The notes under the pieces: model-generated | The model's database searches: none | What the model was told of the DNA's origin: nothing | What the model saw: only the letters and a program-made list of their open reading frames with translations | NCBI GenBank assembly: GCA_965116445.1 | Contig: OZ220688.1 | Location: 2,170,001 to 2,234,000 of the forward strand | Direction: 5' to 3' | Origin: Multivorans sp965116445 | GTDB taxonomy: Bacteria; Acidobacteriota; Thermoanaerobaculia; Multivoradales; Multivoraceae | DNA: 64,000 nt | Part shown: piece by piece, positions 52,672 to 61,954 of the stretch | Numbering within the stretch: the first letter of the stretch is position 1 | Layout: every line of letters starts with the position of its first letter | Made by a program: the position numbers and the translations under genes

Positions 52672-52700
52672 TTGACGGGCGGGCAAGCGGCCTTTATAGT
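52672..52700 (+). promoter_or_regulatory. Strong sigma-70-type promoter for the TonB receptor gene
   Basis: TTGACG (52672-52677), exactly 17 bp, then TATAGT (52695-52700). This is a good match to the consensus and is 145 bp upstream of the TonB-receptor ATG. The leader between (52701-52844) holds no gene and ends with AGGAG before the start. Confidence 0.65.
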
Positions 52701-52844
52701 CCTCTTCGTTCGTGGCCTAGCGCCGCCGCGCCCCACCACCGCCACAGCCAAGTCAGACAGCCTTCGACGCGTGAACCGCACGCCGATGGACTCGCATTTG
52801 GGTTTCACGGCACCTAATCAGAAAAATAGAGGAGAACACCTACC

Positions 52845-55760
52845 ATGCAGTGGACCCGCCCCCGGGCACGTCTTCTTGCGATCCTCCTGGCAACGACCTG
52901 CGCCTTCCTCATGGCCGGCACAGGCTTTGCCCAGACCATCACCGGCACCATCGAGGGCAACATCTCGGATGTCGAGGGTGACTCGATTCCCGGCGCCACG
53001 GTCACGGCGACCAACCAGGACACCGGCATCGACCGGTCCGTGATCACCGACGCGAACGGCTTCTACAGCGCCAAGGCGCTGCAGGTCGGCACCTACACCG
53101 TGTCCGCCGAGCTCGCCGGCATGCAGACGACCCAGCAGATCGACATCTCGGTGCTCGTCGGCCAGATCAAGGACATCAACCTGACCCTCGAGGTCGAGTC
53201 GTCGTCCGAGGTCATCACCGTGACCTCCGAGGCGCCGATCATCGAGGTCAGCCGCTCCGGCGCCGCGAACTACATCGACGAAGTCGCCATCGAGAGCCTG
53301 CCGACCGTCGGCCGCGACTTCACCGACTTCGCGATTCTGACCCCGGGCGTCCAGCGCGACACTTCCCGAGGCTTCCTGACCATCGCCGGCCAGCGCGGCA
53401 TGTACAGCGGCCTCTCGGTCGACGGCGCGGACAACAAGAGCACCTTCTTCGGCTACGGCCGCGGCGGTGAGGCGACGGAGAACGACGGCCTGATCATCGC
53501 CCAGGACACCGTCCGCCAGTTCCAGGTCGTCACCAACGGTTTCTCGGCCGAGTACGGTCGTCACGGCGGCGCCTTCGTCAACGTGGTGACCAAGTCCGGC
53601 ACGAACGAGATCAAGGGTTCTGCATTCGCCTTTTTCCGCGATGACGGCATGGCCGAGGATCTGCCCTCGTCGCCGCTCGACGACCATCGCGGCAACGACG
53701 GTTCCCGGCCGGTGGACACGTTCGACACCCAGAACTACGGCTTCTCGATCGGCGGTCCGTTCAAGCGCGACCGGACCCACTACTACTTCGGCATCGACCA
53801 ACGCGACCAGGACATTCCGTTCACGCGCTCGCTAGGCTTTGCCGGCGACTACAGCACGTACGATCTGGTCATGATGCGCGCGCAGACGGAACCGGCCTTC
53901 GCCGACCTGGTCACCGGGTTCGACCGGAACGCCGACGGCTCCGCCACCGGCCTGTTCACGCGCTCGGTGAGCAACCAGATCCTGTTCGGCAAGCTGGACC
54001 ACCAGATCAACGACGCGAACCTGATCACCCTGCGTGCGAATTGGACGGACTTCGAACGGGAGAGCGACTACCTCGACGAAGAGTCGTTGAAGACGGAAGA
54101 CACCTTGTCCTTCATCGCATCGATGACCACCGTGGTCGGCAGCCGCGGCGTGAACGAGTTCCGCATTCAGTCTGCCGACGACAACCTGGACCGTCTGTCG
54201 CTGCGCGTCGGCACACCGATCGAGGCTCAGGTCCGCTTCCGCTTCGGCGATTTCAACAGCCTCGGCAAGTTCGATTTCCTGCCCATCTTCGTCGAGGAAT
54301 CGCAACTCCAGGTCAAGAACGACTTCTCCTACCTGTTCGGCGCCCACGACATGAAGTTCGGCGTGGACTACTCGAAGGACGATCTGGCGCAGCTCTTCGC
54401 CGGCAGCCGCGACGGCCGCTACGACTTCCGGTCTGCGGAGGACTTCCTGAACAACGAGGCAAGCGCCGCCCGGATCTGGTTCGGCGATTCGACCTACCCG
54501 AACTACGACGAGACGCAGGCCGCGCTCGCGTTCTACGGACAGGACAGTCTCAAGCGGGACAACCTGACCCTCAGCTACGGCCTGCGCTACACGTCCACGG
54601 ACAACCCGGACGGCCTCGACCACATCGAGGAGGACGGTCGGCAGATCCCGGATACGGAGAACCTGGCGCCCCGCTTCGGCTTCGCGCTGGCGCAGGATGA
54701 GGGCCGTTCGGTCGTGCGCGGAGGCATCGGCTTCTTCTTCGGCCGCACGCCAACCCTGCTGTTCGCAAACCAGGTCCAGGCGAACGGCGTGCCGCCGAAC
54801 TACGGCCGCATCACGGTCGGTCCCGGCGAGAACGGCTACGTGCCGCTCGGCAGTCCGATCAACAACGAGAACCCGCCGCCGGGCATCATCCCCGCGATCT
54901 CCTACGTCGATCCTGAGTTCGACGACGCGCAGACGCTGCGCGCCAGCATCGGCTGGGAGCGGGAGCTCGGCGCCGGCTGGAGCGCCGGCGTGGACGCGGT
55001 CTACGCCGAGGCGACGGGCCTGCAGCGGAACACGGACTGGAACCGACAGTTCGGCGGCTACGACGAGTACGGCCGCCCCACCTGGGACGGTCGCGTACGC
55101 GACGACGTGGCCGAGATTCTCGTCCGCCAGTCTCGGGGCGAGTCCGAGTACCAGGCGGTCACGCTGAAGGCGAACCGCCGGTTCACCGGTCGCTACCAGT
55201 TCGGCGCCCACTACACCTGGGGCAAGGATCGGGACACGGACTCGAACGAGCGTTCCGCGACCGGCGTCACGATCTCCGACACCGGCAACCTGGGCTACGA
55301 CTGGGGCCTTTCGGATCGCGACGTGAAGCACCGCGTGGTCGTCACCGGCATGATCCAGTTGCCGGCCGACTTCCAGATCTCGGGCATCGTGAACTACCAG
55401 TCAGGCACGCCCTACACGCTGGTGGACTCGGGCGTCGACTTCGCCTACTGCAGCTCCGTCGGCTGGAACTGCCCCCGCTACCGCGCCGTGATGAACGGCG
55501 TCGTCGTCGGCCGGAACTCGGAGCGGAACGAGTCGATCCAGACGATCGACCTTCGGGTCGGCAAGTTCTTCCGCTTCGGCGACGGCTTGCGGCTCGATGT
55601 CTTCGTCGAGGCGTTCAACCTGTTCGACCAGAACAGCTTCGGCGTCGGCTTCGGGCAGCGGAACGTCCGGAACGGCAACGTCTCCGACGACTTCGGGGTA
55701 CCGTCGTTCCTGACGACGCGCCCCCGGCAGGTGCAGGTCGGAGGCCGGTTCAGTTTCTAG
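52845..55760 (+). CDS. Oar-like TonB-dependent outer-membrane receptor with carboxypeptidase-regulatory domain
   Basis: A 971-residue outer-membrane protein. Signal peptide (LLAILLATTCAFLMAGTGFAQ), then a CarboxypepD_reg beta domain (ITGTIEGNISDVEGDSIPGATVTATNQDTG), then a plug domain (LPTVGRDFTDFAILTPGVQ, AGQRGMYSGLSVDGADNKSTFFG) and a long beta-barrel ending in an aromatic residue (RQVQVGGRFSF). Such receptors dominate Acidobacteriota genomes and import bulky ligands; the ligand here is unknown. It has its own promoter and a strong terminator. A fragment of a paralogue (similar to about 54875-55025) lies at 56693-56840. Confidence 0.92.
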   Translation: MQWTRPRARLLAILLATTCAFLMAGTGFAQTITGTIEGNISDVEGDSIPGATVTATNQDTGIDRSVITDANGFYSAKALQVGTYTVSAELAGMQTTQQIDISVLVGQIKDINLTLEVESSSEVITVTSEAPIIEVSRSGAANYIDEVAIESLPTVGRDFTDFAILTPGVQRDTSRGFLTIAGQRGMYSGLSVDGADNKSTFFGYGRGGEATENDGLIIAQDTVRQFQVVTNGFSAEYGRHGGAFVNVVTKSGTNEIKGSAFAFFRDDGMAEDLPSSPLDDHRGNDGSRPVDTFDTQNYGFSIGGPFKRDRTHYYFGIDQRDQDIPFTRSLGFAGDYSTYDLVMMRAQTEPAFADLVTGFDRNADGSATGLFTRSVSNQILFGKLDHQINDANLITLRANWTDFERESDYLDEESLKTEDTLSFIASMTTVVGSRGVNEFRIQSADDNLDRLSLRVGTPIEAQVRFRFGDFNSLGKFDFLPIFVEESQLQVKNDFSYLFGAHDMKFGVDYSKDDLAQLFAGSRDGRYDFRSAEDFLNNEASAARIWFGDSTYPNYDETQAALAFYGQDSLKRDNLTLSYGLRYTSTDNPDGLDHIEEDGRQIPDTENLAPRFGFALAQDEGRSVVRGGIGFFFGRTPTLLFANQVQANGVPPNYGRITVGPGENGYVPLGSPINNENPPPGIIPAISYVDPEFDDAQTLRASIGWERELGAGWSAGVDAVYAEATGLQRNTDWNRQFGGYDEYGRPTWDGRVRDDVAEILVRQSRGESEYQAVTLKANRRFTGRYQFGAHYTWGKDRDTDSNERSATGVTISDTGNLGYDWGLSDRDVKHRVVVTGMIQLPADFQISGIVNYQSGTPYTLVDSGVDFAYCSSVGWNCPRYRAVMNGVVVGRNSERNESIQTIDLRVGKFFRFGDGLRLDVFVEAFNLFDQNSFGVGFGQRNVRNGNVSDDFGVPSFLTTRPRQVQVGGRFSF

Positions 55761-55814
55761 GCTGACCAGCACCGCAAGAAGCCGCGGCGCCTGAAGCCAG
55801 GGCAGCAAGGAATC

Positions 55815-55851
55815 AAGGGCCTCTCCGGCAACGGGGAGGCCCTTCCTTTTT
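55815..55851 (+). terminator. Rho-independent terminator after the TonB receptor
   Basis: AAGGGCCTC pairs with GAGGCCCTT (55815-55823 with 55836-55844) around a GC-rich loop, followed by CCTTTTT. It is 55 bp after the receptor stop. The next 246 bp (55852-56097) is C-rich and holds no gene I can support. Confidence 0.8.
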
Positions 55852-56070
55852 CCCGTCCACCCGCCCTGACCGCCGGCCGGCCTGCCGAACGCCTCCCGCA
55901 CCAAGTCCCCAACAGTTCCCTTCGGCCACTCCCCACACCCTCCCAAGCCACCTCGACCGCCCTGGGCCCAGCCAGCCGCGTTCCCGTACAAACGGCCTGC
56001 AACACGTTCCAAGGGCTAGCCTCGAGCGCGGTCGAACCGGCACCCCGATCTCGCCAAACCACCCGGAGCC

Positions 56071-56137
56071 TCTAGATTCCTTGAACCAGTGCAACCTTCA
56101 CAGTTGAGGCAAGTTTCGCCCCACTGGGTGCGCCGGC
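56071..56137. repeat. IS-end-like segment and truncated dispersed repeat head
   Basis: From TCTAGA through CTTCACAGTTGAGGCAAGTT to CCACTGGGTGCGCCGGC: the same order as at 13864-13927. Here the dispersed hairpin repeat is cut off right after its head (copy 5, partial). The minus strand of this segment encodes the end of a transposase-like fragment. Confidence 0.5.
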
Positions 56138-56285
56138 TGGACGGGGGACGTTCGTTCGTCGGTCTTGCGGTGGTCGTCGAAGAGAATGGGCGCGAGGCGT
56201 TTTCGCATGTGCCACTCGACGTAGTAGGCGAGGACCCAGAGGAGGACATGGGCGCGCACGCGGCCGGCAAGGCGGTGATGCACGG
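56098..56285 (-). pseudogene. C-terminal fragment of a transposase (IS1634-like)
   Basis: The minus strand reads VHHRLAGRVRAHVLLWVLAYYVEWHMRKRLAPILFDD, the well-known C-terminal pattern of DDE transposases of the IS1634/IS4-like group, ending RNLPQL and a stop. It is fused in frame at its 5' side to a larA fragment, so the N-terminal two-thirds of the transposase are missing. It is not functional. Confidence 0.65.
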
Positions 56286-56690
56286 GGGCGACCATCTTCG
56301 GACCGCCCGAGAAGCCGGCGAAGAAGTGCGGTTCGACGAAGCCGGTCGGGATCCGGAGATTCGCTTCCAGCCAGTGGCGACAAAGCCGGGTCGGAACGCC
56401 CTTGCCGCTCTCGCCGATGTCGACGAGCGAAGACTCGTCGCGGGCGTCGTGGTTGATCACGCGGCAGGAGCCGAGGATCTCGTCGCCGAGCATCGCGCGC
56501 AGCTCCGCCGGCGTGTTCGCGCGGTGCGCACCCGTCGCGACAGGATCGTCACGTCCTCCGGGCGAACGATGCCGTCAAGTTCCCGCAGCACTGCTCCGAC
56601 CATCTCCCGGCGCGGCTGCGCGCGGGTCACGTCGCAGACCGAAATCGCGACCGTCTGACCGGGCCCGGCAAGTTCCCGAAGCGCGGGCCC
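56286..56690 (-). pseudogene. larA fragment (N-terminal/middle part) with frameshift
   Basis: The minus strand reads LRELAGPGQTVAISVCDVTRAQPRREM, then RPEDVTIL, and after a one-base deletion near 56540 continues in another frame as ATGAHRANTPAELRAMLGDEILG...VINHDARD...IPTGFVEPHFFAGFSGGPKMVAP. This is the DUF2088 part of a nickel-pincer lactate racemase (LarA). It joins a transposase tail on one side and a TonB-receptor piece on the other. The C-terminal domain is absent here; a separate larA C-terminal half is at the right window edge. Confidence 0.75.
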
Positions 56691-56692
56691 CG

Positions 56693-56840
56693 CCGCCGGG
56701 CATCACCCCCGCGATCTCCTATGTCGACCCCGCGTGCGACGATGCGCAGACGCTTCGCGCCAGCCTCGGCTGGGCGCGGGAACTCGCCGCCGGCTGGAGC
56801 GCTGGTGTCGATGCGGTCTGGGCCGAGGCCACCGGCCTAC
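56693..56840 (+). pseudogene. Fragment of a TonB-dependent receptor
   Basis: The plus strand encodes PPGITPAISYVDPACDDAQTLRASLGWARELAAGWSAGVDAVWAEATGLR, closely matching the intact receptor at about 54875-55025 (PPGIIPAISYVDPEFDDAQTLRASIGWERELG...). By eye roughly four in five bases agree. Only this 150-bp piece is left. It must come from a second receptor gene, since the intact one is complete. From here to 57061 I see no gene. Confidence 0.78.
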
Positions 56841-57061
56841 GAGTCGGAAGGGACAAGCGATCCACCGCTCGGTGTCCTGGTCTGGCCGCTACTGCGCGAA
56901 TCTGGCCGAATCTGGCTAGCTGGCGTCCGTTCATGCGGCCGACTTCTCGCTAGCCTACTGGCTGTGTACAGCAGCCGCGATCCACTGAAGTCGCCGGCCC
57001 CTTCTTGCCAGCTGAAGAAAACGCGGCGAGATTCCCAAACCGGAGACGCCAAGGACGCACG

Positions 57062-57955
57062 ATGAGAAACATCCACGTCGTCAGACTTCTATCTTGCTTC
57101 GCTCTCGGATGTGCGATCGCACCAGCACTACAGGCACTCCAAGCTCCGAACGGCCCCAAGGACGTCGCCGCCGTCCTGAGCAAGCTGAGACCCTTGCAAG
57201 GACAGCCGTCGCAGGCGCTCGCGATAGTCGATAGAACACTCGCTACCGAAAGCAGCGACTGGAACCTGACACTCCGGAATGACCATCACAAGGACATCAC
57301 GGCCTGGTTCATCGACGTCATGGTGGGGCGGCCCGACGCCACCTCCCGACACACAAGCACGGGCACAGACGTCTTCCTCGCTGACGACGCTCTAGTTGGA
57401 ACTACGGCGGAACCCGGCCCTATCCGTCCGGGACACTCCAGGACCTTCCGTGTGTCCAGACCAATCTCTGTCGACGAGGACGACTCCCGGTTCAGTCGGG
57501 GCTCCTACGGCGTGTTCACTCTGGAGGTCGGCCTCGTCGTCTTCGATGATGGCACCTTCGTCGGACGAAATGCGAACCGCCGGGTCGAACGCCTGTTCGA
57601 ATCGAGACTGCTCGAGGTCCGCGAACGCGTGCGATTTCACAGGCGGCTCCGTCGATTCCTGGCACGCTACGACGCCAGCTTCATCCACCAAATGTCCAGC
57701 CTGCTACAGGGACCAACCTCCGGACCGCCTCTGATCGGAGCCGACTACCGCAGAACGAACGTTCGCCGCCAACTAGCCCGGCGCTTCACCTTGGAGGTCC
57801 TCTGGCTGGAACCGGATGCTACGAATCTGACCGAAGCCTCGGCAGCTGCCATGACCGCAGCCGCGGAAGAGCTGTTGAGACACACGGAGGCTTCGATCGC
57901 CCTTGCCTCAAACCGACTCCCCGCCGAACTTCGCCCGAACATTCTCAACCAGTAA
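57062..57955 (+). CDS. Exported protein of unknown function
   Basis: A 297-residue protein from MRNIHVVRLLSCFALGCAIAPALQALQ, a signal peptide. The mature part begins APNGPKDVAAVLSKL and includes NLTLRNDHHKDITAWFIDVM and EVGLVVFDDGTFVGR, which look like beta-rich segments; the C-terminal third is helical and charged. Base composition is lower in GC than most of the window, and so are its codons. I know no family for it. It is followed 23 bp later by another exported protein gene and is probably co-transcribed. Confidence 0.65.
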   Translation: MRNIHVVRLLSCFALGCAIAPALQALQAPNGPKDVAAVLSKLRPLQGQPSQALAIVDRTLATESSDWNLTLRNDHHKDITAWFIDVMVGRPDATSRHTSTGTDVFLADDALVGTTAEPGPIRPGHSRTFRVSRPISVDEDDSRFSRGSYGVFTLEVGLVVFDDGTFVGRNANRRVERLFESRLLEVRERVRFHRRLRRFLARYDASFIHQMSSLLQGPTSGPPLIGADYRRTNVRRQLARRFTLEVLWLEPDATNLTEASAAAMTAAAEELLRHTEASIALASNRLPAELRPNILNQ

Positions 57956-57978
57956 CCCACTCTCTGAAAGGACTTACC

Positions 57979-59072
57979 ATGGACGCTTCAAGGGCGCTCC
58001 GGGCTGTCACAATCTTTCTCTTCGTCGGTTTGGCCGTACGGCCGGCAGGCGCTCAATTCAACTTCGGTGGCGGCTGCGACTTCGACCTCTGGCCCTCCGG
58101 CAACACGCTAACGCTGCCGAGCTGCTCAAAGTACCCGGGCCGTCCCGGAAGCGAGACCCAGACATGGGACTACATCTGCAGCCAAGGGAACGACTGCGCG
58201 GAAAGCACCAATCCCTTACAGGAGCCCTTCGAGAGTCGGGGCTCCCTCCACCTCACCCTTGCCGGTGCCTGTGGCAGTTCGGTTTCTGATACTTATTGCC
58301 CCTACCAATGGGACTACGTGCGCCAGGGGGAACTTTGGTTCGAAGCCTCCGGCCGTGACGGCCAACTGCAAACGGTACCGGTGCCACCGTTTGGCGTTGA
58401 GTTTGAACTCGTATGTGCTCTACATAGCCCGACGATCACATCAACCTCGTGCACATATACTGCGGACACCCGTGTGAAGAACCCCTCATCATCTCCATGG
58501 AAGATCAACGATACGAGCTCACTGACACCCGCGGAGGAGTCTGGTTCGATCTCTCTGGAGACGGCCAACTCCAGCGGATCCCGTGGACTGCACGTCACTC
58601 TGATGACGCTTTTCTCGTGCTCGACAGAAACGCAAACGGCACTGTAGACGACGGCTCCGAGCTCTTCTCGCACGTTTCGCCTCAGCCTCTACCCGACGCT
58701 GACGAAGTGCCTCACGGCTTCCGGGCGCTGGCCGCCTATGACGACGAGGACAACGGAGGAAACGCTGACGGTCAGATTTCGTCCGCGGACGCCATCTTCA
58801 GCCACCTGAGACTGTGGCGCGATAGCGATCATGACGGTCAGACGGACATCGGGGAACTCCAATCGCTTGGAGGCGCCGAAGTGCGCGCGATCGATCTGGA
58901 CTACACGAACGACAATGAACATCGCGACTCCCACGGTAATCTCTTCAAGTTCTCAGCGCCCACTCGATTTGCAGGCGGACGGTCCGTGGATGCTTGGGTT
59001 GTGTACTTCAATCTCGAGACCTGCCCGGCCTGCACTGAGGACGGCCCTGGGAGGGTCCCAGGGCTTCCGTAG
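57979..59072 (+). pseudogene. Exported EF-hand-type calcium-binding protein, interrupted by a frameshift
   Basis: The first part (from MDASRALRAVTIFLFVGLAVRPAGA, a signal peptide) runs in one frame to about 58427 (ELVCALHS). The coding sense continues in another frame (PDDHINLVHIYCGHPCEEPLIISMEDQRYELTDTRGGVWFDL). One missing C in the run at 58427-58430 explains it. The second part has calcium-loop-like motifs DLSGDGQLQ, DRNANGTVDDGSELF and WRDSDHDGQTDIGEL, as in haemolysin-type exported proteins. Restored length is about 364 residues. It could be a true pseudogene or a sequencing error. Confidence 0.65.
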
Positions 59073-59133
59073 AGAAGCCGGCTGTTCGTGGGAAGGGTCA
59101 TTTGGAGTCGATGATCGCAGGTAAGAGTTCACA

Positions 59134-59450
59134 GTGGCTTCTTGCTATCCGATCACATACGGAAGTCTCCGCTACCTCTTGGACGGTGCGCAGAGGCACG
59201 GGTCGGGCCAGGCGGCCACACACTCGGTGAGCACGGGTCGCCAGGGCGGGCCACGCCGTGTCGTCCACCACTCCAATCGAAGGATCCAGTACACTCCTTG
59301 GCCTTTCGCCGACCCTGCCACGAGGCCGGCGTGGTACCCCCCATTGGCAAGGCCCGGCGATTGGTTCGACAATGCCATGGCCGGGAGCTTCTTCGCCAGA
59401 CCCGAATGCGAACTCATGGACTTTCTGATCCAAGTGACGCATTCGCGGGA
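59134..59450 (+). pseudogene. Degenerate IS3-family transposase (orfB) remnant
   Basis: The plus strand reads VVHHSNRRIQYTPW, then in another frame LAFRRPCHEAGVVPPIGKA, then GDWFDNAMAGSFFARPECELMD. These are the IS3 orfB segments HHSDRGxQYTS, CREAGVxPSMG and GDxxDNAMAESFFATLKxEL in the right order, with at least two frameshifts. The N-terminal part and the ends of the IS are not visible. It lies directly upstream of the PP-loop gene and may have removed its start. Confidence 0.65.
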
Positions 59451-59476
59451 CACAGCATCAACGAGGGCGAAAGGCC

Positions 59477-59952
59477 TTGACGAGATTCTCGAGAGAACGG
59501 TGCACTACGCCAAGCCGCTCGTTTCGATGGCGTCCGCGGCAAACGCTGGTTTGGTGGACCGGCGGCAAGGACTCAGCATGGGCTTTGCACCTGCTGCAGC
59601 AGGAACCTGCCTGGGACGTGCTCGGTCTCATCACGCCAGTGAGCGCTAAGAACGGTCGTGTCCTTCTTCACGGTGTCCATGCCGAGATGCTGGAGCAGCA
59701 AGCGGCGGCGTTGGGACTGCCGCTGCAGTTGGTTCCGGTCGATTGGGCCACTTCGCAACAGGAACGTGAAGCCGCCTATCTAGAGGCATCGAGCGCAGCT
59801 CGGGCGGAAGGCCTGGAGTTCGTGGTGTTTAGCAACCTGTCGTCGGCCAAGAGTCGAGAGCGCAAATCGTTAGGGGCCGGCAGGATCGGAATGGAGGCGG
59901 TGTTCCCCGCTGGGGCCGCGATTCTCGTGAGCATGCGAAGGAGCTGGCCGCC
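59477..59952 (+). pseudogene. N-terminal half of a PP-loop ATP_bind_4-AraC fusion gene, cut by IS21
   Basis: QTLVWWTGGKDSAWALHLLQQ shows the PP-loop (SGGKDS type), followed by DVLGLITPVSAKNGRVLLHGVHAEMLEQQAAALGLPLQLVPV, the pattern of ATP_bind_4/diphthine-ammonia-ligase-like proteins. At about 59909 one base is missing; after it the sense continues as WGRDSREHAKELAA up to the IS at 59953. The protein resumes after the IS (62078) as AAGMSSWVCSVNTG. No convincing start codon is in frame near the expected N-terminus. The gene is broken by the frameshift, the IS and probably loss of its start. Confidence 0.78.
59948..59952 (+). repeat. Target-site duplication, left copy (CCGCC)
   Basis: CCGCC immediately before the IS end. 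The same five bases follow the other IS end at 62078-62082. Deleting the IS and one copy restores the reading frame across the insertion point. Confidence 0.75.
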
Positions 59953-60057
59953 TGTCAATGGCAACCGAAAATTGCGCACTTGTGGCAACCGAAAACTGCA
60001 CACTTCCTCGGGGGCGGTAGGGTCCGGATCAGGCATCGGGAATGGCGCGGCAGGACT

Positions 60058-60102
60058 CCGGTGTCGGCCGTAGGGAGCGGAGCGACCGGAGGCCGACACC
60101 GG
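60058..60102. repeat. 12-bp perfect inverted repeat after istB
   Basis: CCGGTGTCGGCC, 21 bases, GGCCGACACCGG. It lies inside the IS between the end of istB and the left terminus. It could stop transcripts entering or leaving the element. Confidence 0.6.
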
Positions 60103-60134
60103 ACGCACGCCGAGCCGAGGGGGTTGGCGGCTGA

Positions 60135-60932
60135 TCACGAGCCGGCTTCCTGGTGCCGCTTTTCGCGGGCGGGGCGTAGGAGGTCCTGGTGCGCCCTCAT
60201 CCGGTAGCTGTTGCCCCGGATGTTGACGATGTGGCAGTGGTGCAGCAGGCGGTCGATGAGGGCGGCGGCCATGATCTCGTCGCCGAGCACGCCGCCCCAC
60301 TCCTCGAAGCCCTTGTTGGAGGTGAGCACGGTGGAGGCGCGCTCGTGTCGGGCGTTGATCAACTGAAAGAAGAGCACGGCGCCGTCCTGGCTGATCGGCA
60401 GGTAGCCGATCTCGTCCACGACCAACAGGGCTGGATGGGTGAGCACGCGTAGCCGGCGCGACAGGTTGCCCGCGGCCTTCGCCTCGGTCAACGACTCGAT
60501 CAGGGCCGCCAGGGTGCCGTAGTAGACCTTGCGGCCCGACTCGGCGGCTGAGATCGCGAGACTGATCGCCAGGTGGGTCTTGCCCACTCCCGGCGGCCCC
60601 AGGAGAATCACATTCTCGGCCCGCGCCAGGAAGCCCAACTCGTGGAGGCTTTCGATCTGCTCCCGCTTGATGCTGGGCTGGAAGCTGAAGTCGAACTGGT
60701 CGAGCGTCTTGACCGCCGGCAGGCGCGACGAACGCATCGCCGCCTGCAGTCGGCGGTTGTTGCGCAGCACGATCTGGGCGGAAAGCAGCTCCTCGATCGC
60801 TTCGCCCGCGGTCACCGCTCCGCTGTCGGCCTGGGCCAGGATGCCGTCCACGGCTTCCAGCGCACCGGGCATTTTCAAGTCCGCCAGCATCTCTCGTAGC
60901 CGAGCCCGCCGATCGCCTGCCGGCGCCTTCAT
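60135..60932 (-). CDS. istB: IS21 transposition helper ATPase IstB
   Basis: A 265-residue AAA+ protein. Walker A GPPGVGKTHLAISLA, Walker B LLVVDEIGYLP and the sensor region VLTSNKGFEEWG identify IstB, related to DnaC. It loads the IstA transposase onto target DNA. The start overlaps the istA stop by four bases (ATGA), the usual arrangement in IS21 elements. Confidence 0.95.
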   Translation of the reverse strand: MKAPAGDRRARLREMLADLKMPGALEAVDGILAQADSGAVTAGEAIEELLSAQIVLRNNRRLQAAMRSSRLPAVKTLDQFDFSFQPSIKREQIESLHELGFLARAENVILLGPPGVGKTHLAISLAISAAESGRKVYYGTLAALIESLTEAKAAGNLSRRLRVLTHPALLVVDEIGYLPISQDGAVLFFQLINARHERASTVLTSNKGFEEWGGVLGDEIMAAALIDRLLHHCHIVNIRGNSYRMRAHQDLLRPAREKRHQEAGS

Positions 60933-61954
60933 CGGACTGCCTCCGAGTACTCCCGCAAGGGACGGCGCTGCACCTGTACCGTCGGTGCCACGAAGCGGTG
61001 CCGAGACGCCGCTTCGGGCTGCCGTGCGCCCAGAGCTCGGTAGGGATGGCTGGACAGGGGACGAAGCGCCTGGCGCTCGTCCCGCTCGAAACGGTCCACC
61101 GGGCGCTCACCCGTCGTGCCATGCCGGCGCACATTGGCGGTGCCCTCCAGCCAGCGCGAGGCCTGCTCATTCAGGTCGGCGTCATTTGTGAACGACCGGC
61201 CGTAGAAGAAGCTCTCCCGCAGGTACCGGATTGGCCGCTCCACCTTGCCCTTGGTCTGCGCCCGGTAGGGGCGGCACGACCGCGGCACGAAACCCCAGTG
61301 AGCCGCGAACCGTAGAAACTCGGCGTTGAGCGCCAACTCGCCGCCCGAGGCGCGATCGTCCGACACGACCACGGCACGCATCTGATCGAAGAGGAGCTCC
61401 TGAGGCACGCCGCCGAACCGACAGAAGGCGCTTTCAAGCCCCTCGATGAGGACCGGCATCGTCTGCCGCTCGTAGAAACGCAGCCACAAGAGCCGGGAGT
61501 AGCCGAGCACCACCAGCAGCGCATGCCGACGTCCCCAGGGCAGCCTGAACGTCCCGAAGTCCACCTGACCCTGAAGACCCGCCGGCGTCTCGAACCGCAC
61601 CGGCGCCTCCTGAGGAGCCCGCGGCCGCACCTCCCGCACATAGTCCCTCACGCGGCTGTACCCGCCGTCGTAGCCGGCCGCACGCACCTCGTCGAACAGG
61701 CGCTTCGCCGACAGCTTGGGGAACTCGCCGAGCCGCACCTCGATCAACTCCTTGTACGGATCCAGCTTGTGCGCCACCCGCGGCCGCCGCGAGTACCGAG
61801 CCGCGCCCGATGACAGATCGCGGTCCAACTGGCCCGACTCGATCCACGCATGGATCGTCCGCCGGCTGACGCCGAACCGCCTGGACAACTCGGCCTTCGA
61901 GATGCCCCGCTCCAGGTAGTGCCTCAACTGCATCCTGATCTCCCATTCGTACAT
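60929..61954 (-). CDS. istA: IS21 transposase IstA
   Basis: A 341-residue transposase. N-terminal HTH (LERGISKAELSRRFGVSRRTIHAWIESG), then the DDE catalytic core: QVDFGTF (first Asp), LLFDQMRAVVVSDD (second Asp region) and KTKGKVERPIRYL-like segment (KGKVER, Glu). The C-terminal part is shorter than in the longest IstA proteins but ends cleanly at the istB overlap. It looks able to function. Confidence 0.93.
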   Translation of the reverse strand: MYEWEIRMQLRHYLERGISKAELSRRFGVSRRTIHAWIESGQLDRDLSSGAARYSRRPRVAHKLDPYKELIEVRLGEFPKLSAKRLFDEVRAAGYDGGYSRVRDYVREVRPRAPQEAPVRFETPAGLQGQVDFGTFRLPWGRRHALLVVLGYSRLLWLRFYERQTMPVLIEGLESAFCRFGGVPQELLFDQMRAVVVSDDRASGGELALNAEFLRFAAHWGFVPRSCRPYRAQTKGKVERPIRYLRESFFYGRSFTNDADLNEQASRWLEGTANVRRHGTTGERPVDRFERDERQALRPLSSHPYRALGARQPEAASRHRFVAPTVQVQRRPLREYSEAVR

